DNA of 64,000 nucleotides from Gammaproteobacteria bacterium (GCA_018826295.1 JAHJZX010000011.1:1-64000), one strand, 5' to 3'; counted from the stretch's first letter, positions 1-7,884 are shown. Translations and numbers: made by a program. The notes: generated by a model not told the origin, from the sequence alone.

Positions 1-1
1 A

Positions 2-151
2 CTAAAGCACAACCTTCAAGTGGACGATGGAGTACCGTGCCTGAAAGTCACCCGGATTACACATTCTCACGGCCAACCGATCTGTTATGCAGTTCTGTAT
101 CACCCTGCCAACCGGTTTAAACTCACAAGCCACCTGGATATTAGTGCTTGA
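2..151 (+). CDS. C-terminal end of a GntR-family regulator (UTRA domain), partial
   Basis: The frame is open from the left edge and ends with TGA at 149-151, giving 49 residues. They follow the last part of a UTRA ligand-binding domain as found in HutC/PhnF-type GntR regulators: a Pro-Cys-Leu followed by an R-x-T pair, then a G-x-P-I strand and a final H-P-A-x-R-F-x-L segment. The DNA-binding winged helix would lie outside the window. The ligand cannot be read from this fragment. The match rests on motif memory over a short stretch, so another fold is possible. Confidence 0.45.
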   Translation, partial: LKHNLQVDDGVPCLKVTRITHSHGQPICYAVLYHPANRFKLTSHLDISA

Positions 152-167
152 TTTTGCCATTGCATAA

Positions 168-659
168 TTCACGTACACCTCTTTTAACACTCGGTATGAC
201 AAGCTTAATGTTAAGGGTTCAGCTGGATACCGAGCATACCGCCATAGCAGATGCATTATTCCAGCTAAGGGCTTTGGCGAAACGGAGTATGTGAAAAACA
301 AGCCACTGCACTACCATGACCTTGTTGCTAAAGATGGCGCGATATTACTCGGTGGCCTGTGCAGAGAGTGGATTAACAAAGATACCGGTGAAACAGCATT
401 GTCTTGCTCAGTAATAACCTTGCCGCCACACCCTCGGCTTGTGCATATTCATAGCAAGGCATCACCGCTATTACTGCCGCTAGATATGGCATTGGTTGAC
501 CGCTGGCTGGATGAAAGCATTACTGACCCGTATGAATTTGAGCCACTACTGCTGCCGCATATACCTTATGACCTCATTGCAATGCAAATCGATAAACCGA
601 GCACCTACAACTTGGTAAATGAACCACATTTGATTAGTGTGGATGCAAGCTCCTACTGA
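168..659 (+). pseudogene. Truncated SRAP (YedK/HMCES-like) gene lacking its N-terminus
   Basis: SRAP proteins crosslink to abasic sites in single-stranded DNA through Cys2. In this frame, open from 168 after a TAA at 165, the middle and C-terminal SRAP blocks are recognisable: R-C-I-I-P-A-K-G-F-G-E (family form R-C-L-x-P-A-D-G-F-Y-E), the G-G-L-x-x-x-W strand, and I-H-S-K (family I-H-D-R-M-P). The catalytic Glu and His positions are kept, but the Trp after the Glu and the R-M-P are lost. No in-frame ATG, GTG or TTG occurs before the GTG at 291, and nothing resembling the N-terminal M-C-G-R precedes it. The essential Cys2 is therefore absent and the gene is probably dead. A 122-residue product from GTG 291 remains possible. 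Confidence 0.5.
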
Positions 660-725
660 ATTTCATAGAGCTATCTGGCGAATGAGCGACGTTTTACATC
701 GCCCATTCTACGCAGATAAATGGCT

Positions 726-1100
726 TTATTTTACGCCGCCATAGTTCATCAGTAAGTGACTAACCGCTGCGTCGTAGTTTTTAAGATCTTGATCTTGCAT
801 AATGCTTTCAAGCGAAGCTATTGTTTCTTTTAGTAAACGTATTTTCTTTCGAGCTGCCTCGTATTTATCTTGCCGTCGCACATTTAGAAACTCCTCACGA
901 ATCCCCCCTGGTAATACATGAAAGAATTCGTTAAGTTTTTTCAAAGCGCTACCGCGCAAATCCTTACACTTCAAATCACAAAAACAATATGTTAGTGCTT
1001 TCCATTTTTTATGAAGTTTTACGTCATCATAAGAAATGACAATGCTTTCAAATTTTTCCCGAAATTTTTTCCACTCTCTCAAAGTTAGTTTTTTCACCAT
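726..1100 (-). CDS. Hypothetical basic protein, 124 aa
   Basis: I do not recognise this protein. It is small, highly basic in its first half, rich in Lys/Arg and aromatic residues, and has a C-terminal helix that could form a short coiled coil (residues about 80-105). The start is supported by an AGGTGAT ribosome binding site six bases before the ATG at 1100. A 16-bp palindrome lies immediately upstream (1111-1126) and overlaps the likely promoter, so the gene is probably controlled through it. It is oriented away from the rep-like operon and shares the AT-rich regulatory region with it. It could be a small DNA-binding or toxin-type protein; there is no direct evidence for either. Confidence 0.5.
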   Translation of the reverse strand: MVKKLTLREWKKFREKFESIVISYDDVKLHKKWKALTYCFCDLKCKDLRGSALKKLNEFFHVLPGGIREEFLNVRRQDKYEAARKKIRLLKETIASLESIMQDQDLKNYDAAVSHLLMNYGGVK

Positions 1101-1110
1101 ATAATCACCT

Positions 1111-1126
1111 GTCTAAAATTTTAGAT
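1111..1126. promoter_or_regulatory. Palindrome GTCTAAAATTTTAGAT, operator-like copy 1
   Basis: A 16-bp palindrome with one mismatch at its outer pair lies 10 bp upstream of the minus-strand gene starting at 1100. The same sequence, as a perfect palindrome, recurs at 1734-1749. Two copies flanking one intergenic region suggest a dimeric repressor. The XRE protein at 8292 or the helical protein at 2013 are candidate binders, which is inference. Confidence 0.5.
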
Positions 1127-1160
1127 TATTAAAAGAAATAAAATTAGCGGAATAATCTGC

Positions 1161-1272
1161 ATCGGAGCGATGCATCTAAAGTTTCATCGGGGCGATAAAC
1201 ATAGAAATTTATCGGGACGACGGTTCTGGAATTTTCATCGGAGCGACAGCAAAATAGATGTATCGGGACGAT
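1161..1272 (+). repeat. Iteron array: five 11-bp repeats at 25-26 bp spacing
   Basis: Five direct copies of ATCGGRRCGAY begin at 1161, 1186, 1211, 1237 and 1262. The individual copies are ATCGGAGCGAT, ATCGGGGCGAT, ATCGGGACGAC, ATCGGAGCGAC and ATCGGGACGAT. Each copy is itself an imperfect inverted repeat (ATCG...CGAT). The spacing is strikingly regular at 25, 25, 26 and 25 bp. GC-containing repeats in an AT-rich region, followed by a still more AT-rich stretch and upstream of a rep-like gene, look like plasmid iterons. A partition site is the main alternative. Confidence 0.75.
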
Positions 1273-1279
1273 AAAAACA

Positions 1280-1510
1280 ACAAAACAAAAGGAATATTGA
1301 CTCAAAAACACTAGCTCTAATTAGTGTAGTGAGTATATTTAGAACTTAGTAAGTTGTATCTATTATCTAATTAGTACACTAGTAACATAGCCATATACAT
1401 ACAGTTATAGCTATTATACAGTTATAATCAGATACATTTATTAAATAGATATACAGATAATTAAGTATAGAAAATAACTATTAATAGTAATGATTTAATC
1501 GTAGTAAATA
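1280..1510. other. Very AT-rich stretch beside the iterons, possible unwinding region
   Basis: This segment has almost no G or C and contains many short TATA-, ATTA- and TAGT-type runs. It directly follows the five iterons, which is the usual layout of an iteron origin with its DNA unwinding element. No gene is seen. The whole non-coding stretch runs from 1101 to 2012. Apart from the repeats and palindromes listed separately I see only AT-rich filler in it. An origin function is inference from layout. Confidence 0.4.
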
Positions 1511-1575
1511 TTAACCAGTAAGGCCTCCTTTTAAAGTCCCCTTAATTGGTAAAACCAAAAAATCCTTAACCACTA

Positions 1576-1603
1576 TTGACAAGCCTGAACCAATATGTAT
1601 GCT
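1576..1603 (+). promoter_or_regulatory. Sigma-70-like promoter candidate
   Basis: TTGACA at 1576-1581 and TATGCT at 1598-1603 are separated by 16 bp, pointing toward the genes at 2013 and 2684. The start would lie about 400 bp upstream of the first gene, leaving a long leader that includes the palindromes at 1734, 1813 and 1839. In an AT-rich stretch such matches also occur by chance. Confidence 0.35.
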
Positions 1604-1733
1604 AGATAGTGACAGTGGCAACATGGTTTTAGTATATGGTACTAGCCTAGCGACATGTCAATATCGGTTTAGTAATTTAGTAAGAGTAAACTTCAAGGTG
1701 GTAGGTATAGCGTAATTTTAATTTAAACTCAGA

Positions 1734-1749
1734 GTCTAAAATTTTAGAC
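1734..1749. promoter_or_regulatory. Perfect palindrome GTCTAAAATTTTAGAC, operator-like copy 2
   Basis: This perfect 16-bp palindrome repeats the site at 1111-1126. It lies between the promoter candidate at 1576-1603 and the gene at 2013. The pair brackets the iteron and AT-rich region. Confidence 0.5.
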
Positions 1750-1812
1750 AGCAACTTATCTATAGTAGATCAGAACGATCTCAAACATACGCCAAGCGCG
1801 CTCTCCTTTAGT

Positions 1813-1854
1813 TACCGTCTACAACGGTACAAATTTATAATGGTCAAGACCATT
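1813..1854. repeat. Two adjacent inverted repeats upstream of the rep-like operon
   Basis: TACCGT at 1813-1818 pairs with ACGGTA at 1824-1829 across five bases. AATGGTC at 1839-1845 pairs with GACCATT at 1848-1854 across AA. They lie 160-200 bp before the gene at 2013. They could be operators or, given the Rep_trans-like protein, part of a nick-site or lagging-strand origin. Confidence 0.4.
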
Positions 1855-2012
1855 TACCTCCTGTTTTAGCTGTTAAATAGTGCCACCGGTTTTAACCCCA
1901 GGGTTACTGCACTGTTTTTCCGCATCGCTATTTTTCCTGTTTCATAAAAATTCTAACTGTAAATTTTTCGCCCCTCGATGGGCTGGTTATTTAATTGATT
2001 GAGGAATATCGA

Positions 2013-2687
2013 ATGGCTAAAAACGCTAAAGCCGTACCTGAAATGGTTGATAACGCTTTGATCTTGGGAGATAAGGCTCCACCCTTTTCGAAAGAGGAAG
2101 TAATCCAGATAATTGCTCACTCTAAAAATCTTAGCCAAAAAAAGATGCTTAACCTGCTAGCTATTGAAATTTCTGGTAGCTTCAAATCAATGGGTTTCGG
2201 CTATATGAAGGAGTTTATTGAAAATCAATTTGACGGCAAATATAAGGCTATCCATCATGGCCTGGCGGCTGCTCGAGTGGCATATTCTTTCGGCGGCGCT
2301 GAGCTAGTAGAAAAATACAATGACGATGCTATGCGGGCCATGAAGCGTTTAGATGTTGAACAGCGCAAAGACGTGTTTAACTGGCTTATGAAGGAACAGA
2401 ATGCCACTAAGGATACGGTTGAAGTAACAGTCAAGACCGTTGAAGAAGCGATTACTACACTTTTCCGTCATAAAGTCGTCGCCAAAAAAACTGGCGAAAC
2501 CAATTGGCACAAGATTATCGAGAAACAAGCTGATAAGTTTTTCGAAGGTTTGCTAGACAAGGTAGATAAGCCTCTTACTTTGTTGGCGACTGCCATCCAA
2601 ACCAAGTTACAGCCTGAACAACTCTCTGAGCTTATCAAGCTAATCCAGGCCAGTGAGCATGAAGTGTTAATTAAGGAGGGTTTATGA
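2013..2687 (+). CDS. Hypothetical helical protein coupled to the rep-like gene, 224 aa
   Basis: I do not recognise a family. The sequence reads as mostly alpha-helical and charged, with no membrane segment or signal peptide and no obvious enzyme motif. The ATG at 2013 is chosen because GAGGA at 2001-2005 sits seven bases upstream; a TTG at 1995 lies before that site. The stop overlaps the start of the next gene in an ATGA junction, so the two proteins are translationally coupled and probably made in fixed proportion. The pairing suggests an accessory factor for the replication protein, such as a copy-control or loading protein. That is inference from position only. Confidence 0.6.
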   Translation: MAKNAKAVPEMVDNALILGDKAPPFSKEEVIQIIAHSKNLSQKKMLNLLAIEISGSFKSMGFGYMKEFIENQFDGKYKAIHHGLAAARVAYSFGGAELVEKYNDDAMRAMKRLDVEQRKDVFNWLMKEQNATKDTVEVTVKTVEEAITTLFRHKVVAKKTGETNWHKIIEKQADKFFEGLLDKVDKPLTLLATAIQTKLQPEQLSELIKLIQASEHEVLIKEGL

Positions 2688-3748
2688 CCCTCCCTATCGC
2701 TGTCCGCGCATCAGTAGACAAAATAACATTCATGCTCTATCCAAATAGCTCACGTGTGTTTTTGCGGCAATATACGGAAGAACTAATCGCAGGTTTCTGC
2801 GCTCGCTGGGACATACCACGTAACTTTTTTTGCAAAAAAGTGAGTGGTTACGGATACTCATTTATTCTCCCACTGAGTGAGCCTCTTGACTATCGAACTC
2901 CGTCGAATAACGACGGAAAACCCAAGATGTTCTTACAAATCTGTAGCTCTGATAAACAACGGCAACGGATCCGTGTCGAAATAAGCGGCTATCCACTGAC
3001 ACGTACAGACTACTATTACGCCCAAAAGTGGTTGCTACAGTTAACCGGTAATGATTTTGATTGCTTGGAGACTGATACCATAAAGGTCACGCGGATAGAT
3101 GTTGCTCTCGATCTTAATAAACGCATTGATGAACTTTACTTCAAAGTTATCCGCCTAGGTAAGGTCATGATGTTCATATCCAAGGATGGGAAAATAGAAT
3201 CGATAACGCATGGTCCAGACAATCGCCTGTTAAAAGTATGCTTTTATGATCTTGAAGCTAAGGCCGTCACAAAAGGCAAAAATGGTGCTCGTCGCCAAAA
3301 GCGTAACGGTGACGCTAAAACCCGCGCTGAACTGCGAGTTAATCCTAATATCACCCTAAACAAAGTATTAACCGAGTTTGATTTCAAAAAATATTTTGAC
3401 CGGATTGAGATACTAGATCCGCGCTTTCTTGAAGTAACAGATATGCCTCAGATCCTGAAAAATCACTTCGCAGCGTATGGCTATGCTTCAACCTTGAATG
3501 CGTTAGAACCTGCGCAACGTGAAAAACTGCAGAAAAGCACTAAGAACTACAAATACCAAATTGTAGAGCAAGGCACGCTTGTTCAAGCGCTTCAAGATGA
3601 GCTACGCAAAACGAAGGGGCTTTATCATAAAATTGATTTCTCAGATGTAACATCGAAGAACTGCAAAACTGCTAAAAAATGTAACAAGCGTTTTGCCCAT
3701 ATGCTCGGAAAGTCAGTTAAACGTGTAGATAACTTTATTTGTAGCTAA
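2684..3748 (+). CDS. Rep_trans-like replication initiation protein, 354 aa
   Basis: The protein resembles the replication initiation factor / Rep_trans group (rolling-circle initiators and relaxase-like proteins of plasmids, filamentous phages and Tn916-type elements). Visible signs are an R-I-D-V-A-L-D strand at about residues 137-143, matching the R-x-D-x-A-x-D block of that family, a later R-A-E-L-R strand near residue 208, and a basic stretch between them. I do not see a clear HUH motif, so the identification is moderate. Its start overlaps the upstream gene by four bases. It lies 1.4 kb downstream of an iteron array and 160 bp upstream of a tyrosine recombinase, which suggests that the element could replicate after excision. 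A phage replication protein of another family is the main alternative. Confidence 0.5.
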   Translation: MTLPIAVRASVDKITFMLYPNSSRVFLRQYTEELIAGFCARWDIPRNFFCKKVSGYGYSFILPLSEPLDYRTPSNNDGKPKMFLQICSSDKQRQRIRVEISGYPLTRTDYYYAQKWLLQLTGNDFDCLETDTIKVTRIDVALDLNKRIDELYFKVIRLGKVMMFISKDGKIESITHGPDNRLLKVCFYDLEAKAVTKGKNGARRQKRNGDAKTRAELRVNPNITLNKVLTEFDFKKYFDRIEILDPRFLEVTDMPQILKNHFAAYGYASTLNALEPAQREKLQKSTKNYKYQIVEQGTLVQALQDELRKTKGLYHKIDFSDVTSKNCKTAKKCNKRFAHMLGKSVKRVDNFICS

Positions 3749-3823
3749 CCCCACACTGTGAAGTTTAGCCGTTTTTCTACTGTTAACCGTGTCAAAAATG
3801 CCGCTCGCAATTCCACCAACACC

Positions 3824-3845
3824 AGCGCTACCATAGTGTAGCGCT
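3824..3845. repeat. Perfect hairpin AGCGCTAC / GTAGCGCT before the integrase
   Basis: Eight-base perfect arms (3824-3831 and 3838-3845) enclose CATAGT, 63 bp before the integrase start. There is no T-run, so it is not a normal terminator. Its place between the replication protein and the recombinase gene suits an attachment or recombinase-binding site, or a folded single-strand site. Function is inferred. Confidence 0.4.
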
Positions 3846-3908
3846 CTCTCTTGCGCCCCCTTTCTCACTCTATTTCAATCTGATTATCACTATTTAACGA
3901 GGTGCTCT

Positions 3909-4826
3909 ATGAGTACAGCTTCGCCGTATTCGCTTTACCTGAGCAGACTGTCGGCTAATAGCAAAAAGTCTATTTCGTCACAGCTTCGAAGTGTCGCTAA
4001 AATCATGGATTGGCCGGTTGACGATGTTAGCCGCTTCCATCGTGTTAACTATCAAGACATGCTGCAAATACGTGCCATGCTACAGCATGCTGGTTGGGCA
4101 GCACGCTCGATTAATCGCGCACAAGTGGCGATCCGTAATATCGTCAAAATCGCTGTAATGATGAAGCTCGCTGACAGTGAGCAGTTAAGTCAGCTGAGCA
4201 CTCTGAGTCAGCTAAAACACGCCGAATACCCAGGCACAGCACTAACACAGAAGCAGGTTCAAGCGCTATTTACGCTATTAGCGCGCTCAAGAACCGAAAC
4301 CGGTATACGCAATATTGCGATGTTTGCGGTACTGCTTGGCACCGGCCTTCGTCGTAGCGAACTGGTCGCGCTTGAGCTGAAAGATTTTGATGCAAATAAA
4401 CAGACGCTGTTGGTGCGTAATGGTAAGGGCAATAAATCCCGCACAGTGTTCTTGCCAGATTGGAGTCTTAACCACTTAAAGAACTGGCTAACACTGCGCT
4501 CAAGGCAGCCCGGTTATCTGTTTTGTCCGGTGCAGGCTAGCGGCAAAGTGAAACTGACTACCGGATTAAGTGTGTGGCTGGTGCTGAGACTGGTTAAATC
4601 CAAGCTGCAACGCATCGGTGTTGAAAATGCCTCACCACATGATTTACGCCGCACCTTTATTACCCGCTTGCTTGAGCAAAATGTTGATTTAAATACCGTA
4701 CGGCAAATGGCCGGTCATGCGTCTATTACAACGACCACTATCTACGATAAACGCGATATGCAGTTTATGCAGCAAGCCGCGAGGTCGTTAAGTTATAGCA
4801 ACACTAATGGCAATAGCGGGAGGTAG
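3909..4826 (+). CDS. Tyrosine recombinase / integrase (XerC-like), 305 aa
   Basis: Site-specific recombinase that would insert and excise the element. The N-terminal SAM-like DNA-binding part covers about residues 1-105 and the catalytic domain about 115-290. Catalytic residues are visible: Arg148 in the T-G-L-R box, Lys173 or Lys176, His244 and Arg247 in the H-D-L-R box, His270 in A-G-H, and the nucleophile Tyr279. The length fits Xer-type or short integron-type recombinases rather than the longer phage integrases. ATG 3909 follows an ACGAGG sequence. The next gene starts two bases after the stop, so both are in one transcription unit. The set is complete, so an active enzyme is expected. 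Confidence 0.9.
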   Translation: MSTASPYSLYLSRLSANSKKSISSQLRSVAKIMDWPVDDVSRFHRVNYQDMLQIRAMLQHAGWAARSINRAQVAIRNIVKIAVMMKLADSEQLSQLSTLSQLKHAEYPGTALTQKQVQALFTLLARSRTETGIRNIAMFAVLLGTGLRRSELVALELKDFDANKQTLLVRNGKGNKSRTVFLPDWSLNHLKNWLTLRSRQPGYLFCPVQASGKVKLTTGLSVWLVLRLVKSKLQRIGVENASPHDLRRTFITRLLEQNVDLNTVRQMAGHASITTTTIYDKRDMQFMQQAARSLSYSNTNGNSGR

Positions 4827-4828
4827 CG

Positions 4829-6841
4829 ATGATTACCCCACCACGCACACCACAACCCTGCCATTACCTGGCGGCGTTTTATGCAAGGCAAGTAATTAGC
4901 CTGATAGACGTAGATGTCGCAATGACGAACGTTAACCGCACTATCTTAAAACGCATTACCGGCCAGTCGTTTGAAGATGCTGAGCTGACGAGTGAAACCG
5001 CCCTTAAACACCTGTCCTTTGTGGATACTAAGCCCGAGCTGACGGAACGTGTTGAGCACAACCTTGCGACGCTATGTACGTTGTTCAGTGTTGAGGCTGC
5101 ATTTGGGTCAGCACTGGGCTTTCTGGTACTGATGAACGTCAATCAGGGGCTTAATCAGCTGGTCGATTTTGTTGGCGGCTACTTTGAAGACAAGGCACTG
5201 GAAAAGCTGATGTGTGATGTCTCAGGTTTAACGGCTACGGATGTCTCACACAGTTTATCGGTATTGCAGCAAAACGGCGTAATACTGGTAGACCGTTATC
5301 TGAATGAGCTTCAGGACATCACCATACCGGCCAGTATGCTGTATGTGCTGACCAACGAGACGATTGAGAGTAAATCGCAGCTGCTGCAGCATGTGCTATG
5401 CACCAGCACACCAACAACATTATCAACTTCAGATTTTGAGTATGTCGATGTGGCGCTACTGCAAGGCTATCTGGCACAAGCCATCATTCAGAGCATTAGC
5501 GGCGTAAACATACTTTTGTATGGCGAAGCCGGTAGCGGTAAAACGGCACTGGCTAAAGTGTTGGCGCAGAGTTTATCCGTACCACTCTATGAAGCCCGCA
5601 ATATGCGTATGGACGATGGCTTTTTATCTAACGAGTTTGGCGCAAAAAGCTCAGACACCCAGCGCATTCAGTACATTACCATGCTGCAAAGCTTAATGGG
5701 CGGCAGTGCCATGATGTTGCTGGTCGATGAATGCGAAAGCTTGTTCTATAGCGCTGATACGCATTACTCGAAAGAATCTGTACACCGGTTATTAGAGCAA
5801 AACGCCGTGCCGACTATCTGGATAACCAACTATGTTGACCAGTTGGAGCACAGCTATATTCGCCGCTTTAAGCTGGTGATGCCGGTTAATGCGCCAAAAG
5901 ATGAAGTGCTGGAGAAAATGAGCCGTGCGGAGTTTAAAGGCTTAGGCGTCAGCAGTGAGTTTCATGTTCAGCTGAGCAAAACCCCAAACCTGACACCCGC
6001 ACTACTGGCTAACGCATCCCACGTTGCCAGGACGCTGGGTGTTAAGCGTAGTTTGGCGCAAGGCGTTATCGAAGATGTGATTGAAAACAGCCTGACGGCC
6101 TGTGATTTGTGGGATGACAGTATGCGCTATCAGGCAGAGCTGGCGTTTGATATGTCACTGCTGAACATCAAAGAATCCGGAGGGGTGCTAAAGCAGATAA
6201 ACCATGCCGTTGCGAATAACGCCCCGATACGGGTATTAATCAGTGGTCCGCCAGGCACCGGTAAAACCGCGCTGGCGCATCATTTGGCTGAGCAGCATAA
6301 GCGGGAACTAAAGCGGGTATTAAGCTCAGATGTGCTGAGTAAATATGTTGGCGGCTCTGAGAAGCAAATCGCACGGCTGTTTCAGCAAGCGCACCGCAAC
6401 AACCAGATGTTGTTACTCGATGAAGTAGATAGCTTACTGACCAGTCGGGAGCGGCTAAACATGCACCATGAACGGCAAGTGGTGAACGAACTGCTGGCGC
6501 AGCTGGAGTGCTTTAGCTACCCGCTCTTTGCTGCAACTAATTTCGAAACGGCTTTGGACAGCGCCATATTGCGCCGCTTTGACTTCAAGTTGCAGTGTGA
6601 CTACTTGAGCACGCCGCAAGTGTTAACGTTGTACAAGCGCACTGTGAGCGTTCCACAGCTATCGACGTTAGAGACTGAGCAGCTAAGTTCGCTCAGCAGA
6701 TTAACACCCGGTGATTTTGCACTTTTAACCCGTCGTTTGCGCTTTAGCGCAGCGCACGAACATCGTCAGTTAGCGCTTGCCGTGCTGACAGATGAAAACA
6801 ACCGCAAGCAACCTAAAACCCCCATCGGCTTTGTGCAATAG
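4829..6841 (+). CDS. Double AAA+ ATPase, 670 aa
   Basis: This protein has two AAA+ modules. The first has Walker A G-E-A-G-S-G-K-T at 232-239 and Walker B with D300-E301. The second has G-P-P-G-T-G-K-T at about 472-479, Walker B L-L-L-D-E-V-D at about 527-533, and an arginine pair in L-R-R-F that would act as arginine finger and sensor. The first 200 residues form an unknown helical domain. The arrangement resembles Cdc48/FtsH-type ATPases of mobile elements. The target is unknown; it could act on the recombinase or replication proteins encoded beside it. It is preceded by GGGAGG and lies two bases after the integrase stop, implying joint expression. Confidence 0.75.
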   Translation: MITPPRTPQPCHYLAAFYARQVISLIDVDVAMTNVNRTILKRITGQSFEDAELTSETALKHLSFVDTKPELTERVEHNLATLCTLFSVEAAFGSALGFLVLMNVNQGLNQLVDFVGGYFEDKALEKLMCDVSGLTATDVSHSLSVLQQNGVILVDRYLNELQDITIPASMLYVLTNETIESKSQLLQHVLCTSTPTTLSTSDFEYVDVALLQGYLAQAIIQSISGVNILLYGEAGSGKTALAKVLAQSLSVPLYEARNMRMDDGFLSNEFGAKSSDTQRIQYITMLQSLMGGSAMMLLVDECESLFYSADTHYSKESVHRLLEQNAVPTIWITNYVDQLEHSYIRRFKLVMPVNAPKDEVLEKMSRAEFKGLGVSSEFHVQLSKTPNLTPALLANASHVARTLGVKRSLAQGVIEDVIENSLTACDLWDDSMRYQAELAFDMSLLNIKESGGVLKQINHAVANNAPIRVLISGPPGTGKTALAHHLAEQHKRELKRVLSSDVLSKYVGGSEKQIARLFQQAHRNNQMLLLDEVDSLLTSRERLNMHHERQVVNELLAQLECFSYPLFAATNFETALDSAILRRFDFKLQCDYLSTPQVLTLYKRTVSVPQLSTLETEQLSSLSRLTPGDFALLTRRLRFSAAHEHRQLALAVLTDENNRKQPKTPIGFVQ

Positions 6842-6873
6842 CCACTAAGCCAACACCATAAGGAAAACACACT

Positions 6874-7332
6874 ATGTCTATATTGAGTTCGCTCAAGGTT
6901 ATCGCTCGCCCAAAAATTGAGCCCAAACCACCTATCCTAGGCAAACGCCTGAAGCTGATTGAAAAGCTGGATGAGCAGCAGGCGATGGCGCAGGCCATGT
7001 TAGATGGTCAGGCTTATGAAGCCTATAAAGATAAAAAGGTGAAAGACCCCGAAACCGGTGAGCGCAAAACCGTACGTACACGCAAAGCGGTTCGCCCCTG
7101 GTACTTTGATGACAACGAGCACTACTACTTTGAAATCAAAGTTGGGCTTAAAACGCTGGAGCTGGAAAAAGGCAAAGCTGCTATTGATGTCGGCAAGAAA
7201 GAAGATTTACCCACCGTTATCAGCACCATCATCAAAGCGGTAGAAAGTGGAGAACTGGATGCGCAGATCTTACAACTGTCACCGGCAAAACCACCGAAAC
7301 CGCCTAAATCCAAAACCACGGATAAAAAGTGA
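6874..7332 (+). CDS. DUF6641-family protein, 152 aa
   Basis: Small protein of unknown function. The N-terminus (M-S-I-L-S-S-L-K), the K-L-I-E-K-L-D-E-Q segment, the D-x-E-T-G-E turn and the aromatic W-Y-F-D-D strand followed by a Glu-Leu-Asp-Ala-Gln helix match my recollection of DUF6641, a family seen in integrative elements next to RadC-like and DUF2787 genes. The last 20 residues are a Pro/Lys tail. It has no signal peptide or membrane segment. It lies 32 bases after the AAA+ gene, in the same direction. Family assignment is from memory; function is not known. Confidence 0.6.
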   Translation: MSILSSLKVIARPKIEPKPPILGKRLKLIEKLDEQQAMAQAMLDGQAYEAYKDKKVKDPETGERKTVRTRKAVRPWYFDDNEHYYFEIKVGLKTLELEKGKAAIDVGKKEDLPTVISTIIKAVESGELDAQILQLSPAKPPKPPKSKTTDKK

Positions 7333-7339
7333 TACGACA

Positions 7340-7361
7340 TGGCCGGTCACTGTGCCGGCCA
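7340..7361. repeat. GC-rich hairpin after the DUF6641 gene
   Basis: TGGCCGG (7340-7346) pairs with CCGGCCA (7355-7361) across eight bases, seven bases after the DUF6641 stop. It lacks a T-run, so it may stabilise or attenuate the transcript between this gene and the RadC-like gene. Confidence 0.35.
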
Positions 7362-7409
7362 ATTCATTAAGCCAGGTTAAAAACGTTTAGCAGGTTTTGG
7401 AGGTGCGTT

Positions 7410-7856
7410 ATGGCAACCCTGCGAGAAATAGAACTGACCTACCGCTTTAAAGAAGTGGACTGTGACATTACCGGTAAGACAGCCAATAGCCCCGAAGTCA
7501 TCGGTAAGCTGTTTGACTACCTAAAACATGAAACCAAAGAAGTGTTTATCGTGGTGAACCTCACCGCACAGCACGAAGTGAATTGCTTTGAAGTGGTGGC
7601 AAAAGGCACTGCCGATGCAATCAGCACAAGGCCGGTGGAGCTGCTGCGCACGGCAGTCATTTTAAACTTAAAAGCGGTTATCTTAATTCACAATCACCCA
7701 TCAGGGTTAAGTGAACCAAGCCAGGCCGATGTGCGCTTTACCGAGCGGGTCATCGAGATAGGCAACATCTTAAATATCACCGTGCTGGACCATGTGATTA
7801 TCGGCCTTAACCAGCACACCAGCATGCGACAAACCCACGCTCATATTTTTAAGTAA
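7410..7856 (+). CDS. RadC-like JAB/MPN-domain protein, 148 aa
   Basis: The protein keeps the RadC metalloprotein core: a V-V-N-L-T-A-Q strand, the H-N-H-P-S-G box followed by S-Q-A-D, and a C-terminal L-D-H-V-I-I-G strand. His-x-His and Asp are the presumed zinc ligands. At 148 residues it lacks the N-terminal helix-hairpin-helix part of chromosomal RadC (about 220 residues), which is usual for copies in mobile elements. The biochemical role of RadC is not settled and a role in recombination has not been confirmed. The start follows GGAGGTGCGTT. Not to be confused with the JAB protease Cap3 encoded at 12846, which belongs to CBASS. Confidence 0.85.
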   Translation: MATLREIELTYRFKEVDCDITGKTANSPEVIGKLFDYLKHETKEVFIVVNLTAQHEVNCFEVVAKGTADAISTRPVELLRTAVILNLKAVILIHNHPSGLSEPSQADVRFTERVIEIGNILNITVLDHVIIGLNQHTSMRQTHAHIFK

Positions 7857-7884
7857 ACACCCCATCTATTCAGGAGTAATCATT

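Noticed and set aside
2-301. 99-residue minus-strand open frame
   Set aside because: It overlaps the UTRA and SRAP reading frames, which both show family motifs; its own product resembles nothing.
1161-1272. CRISPR array
   Set aside because: Repeats of 11 bp with AT-rich 14-bp spacers are too short for CRISPR; no cas genes. The mCpol at 14053 is Cas10-related but not part of a CRISPR system.
1-2000. Second copy of the tRNA-Leu 3' end as left attachment site
   Set aside because: I searched by eye for the T-arm and acceptor sequence on both strands and did not find it.
7410-7856. A second Cap3-like CBASS protease
   Set aside because: The H-N-H-P-S-G box is that of RadC and the gene belongs to the element backbone, not the CBASS operon.
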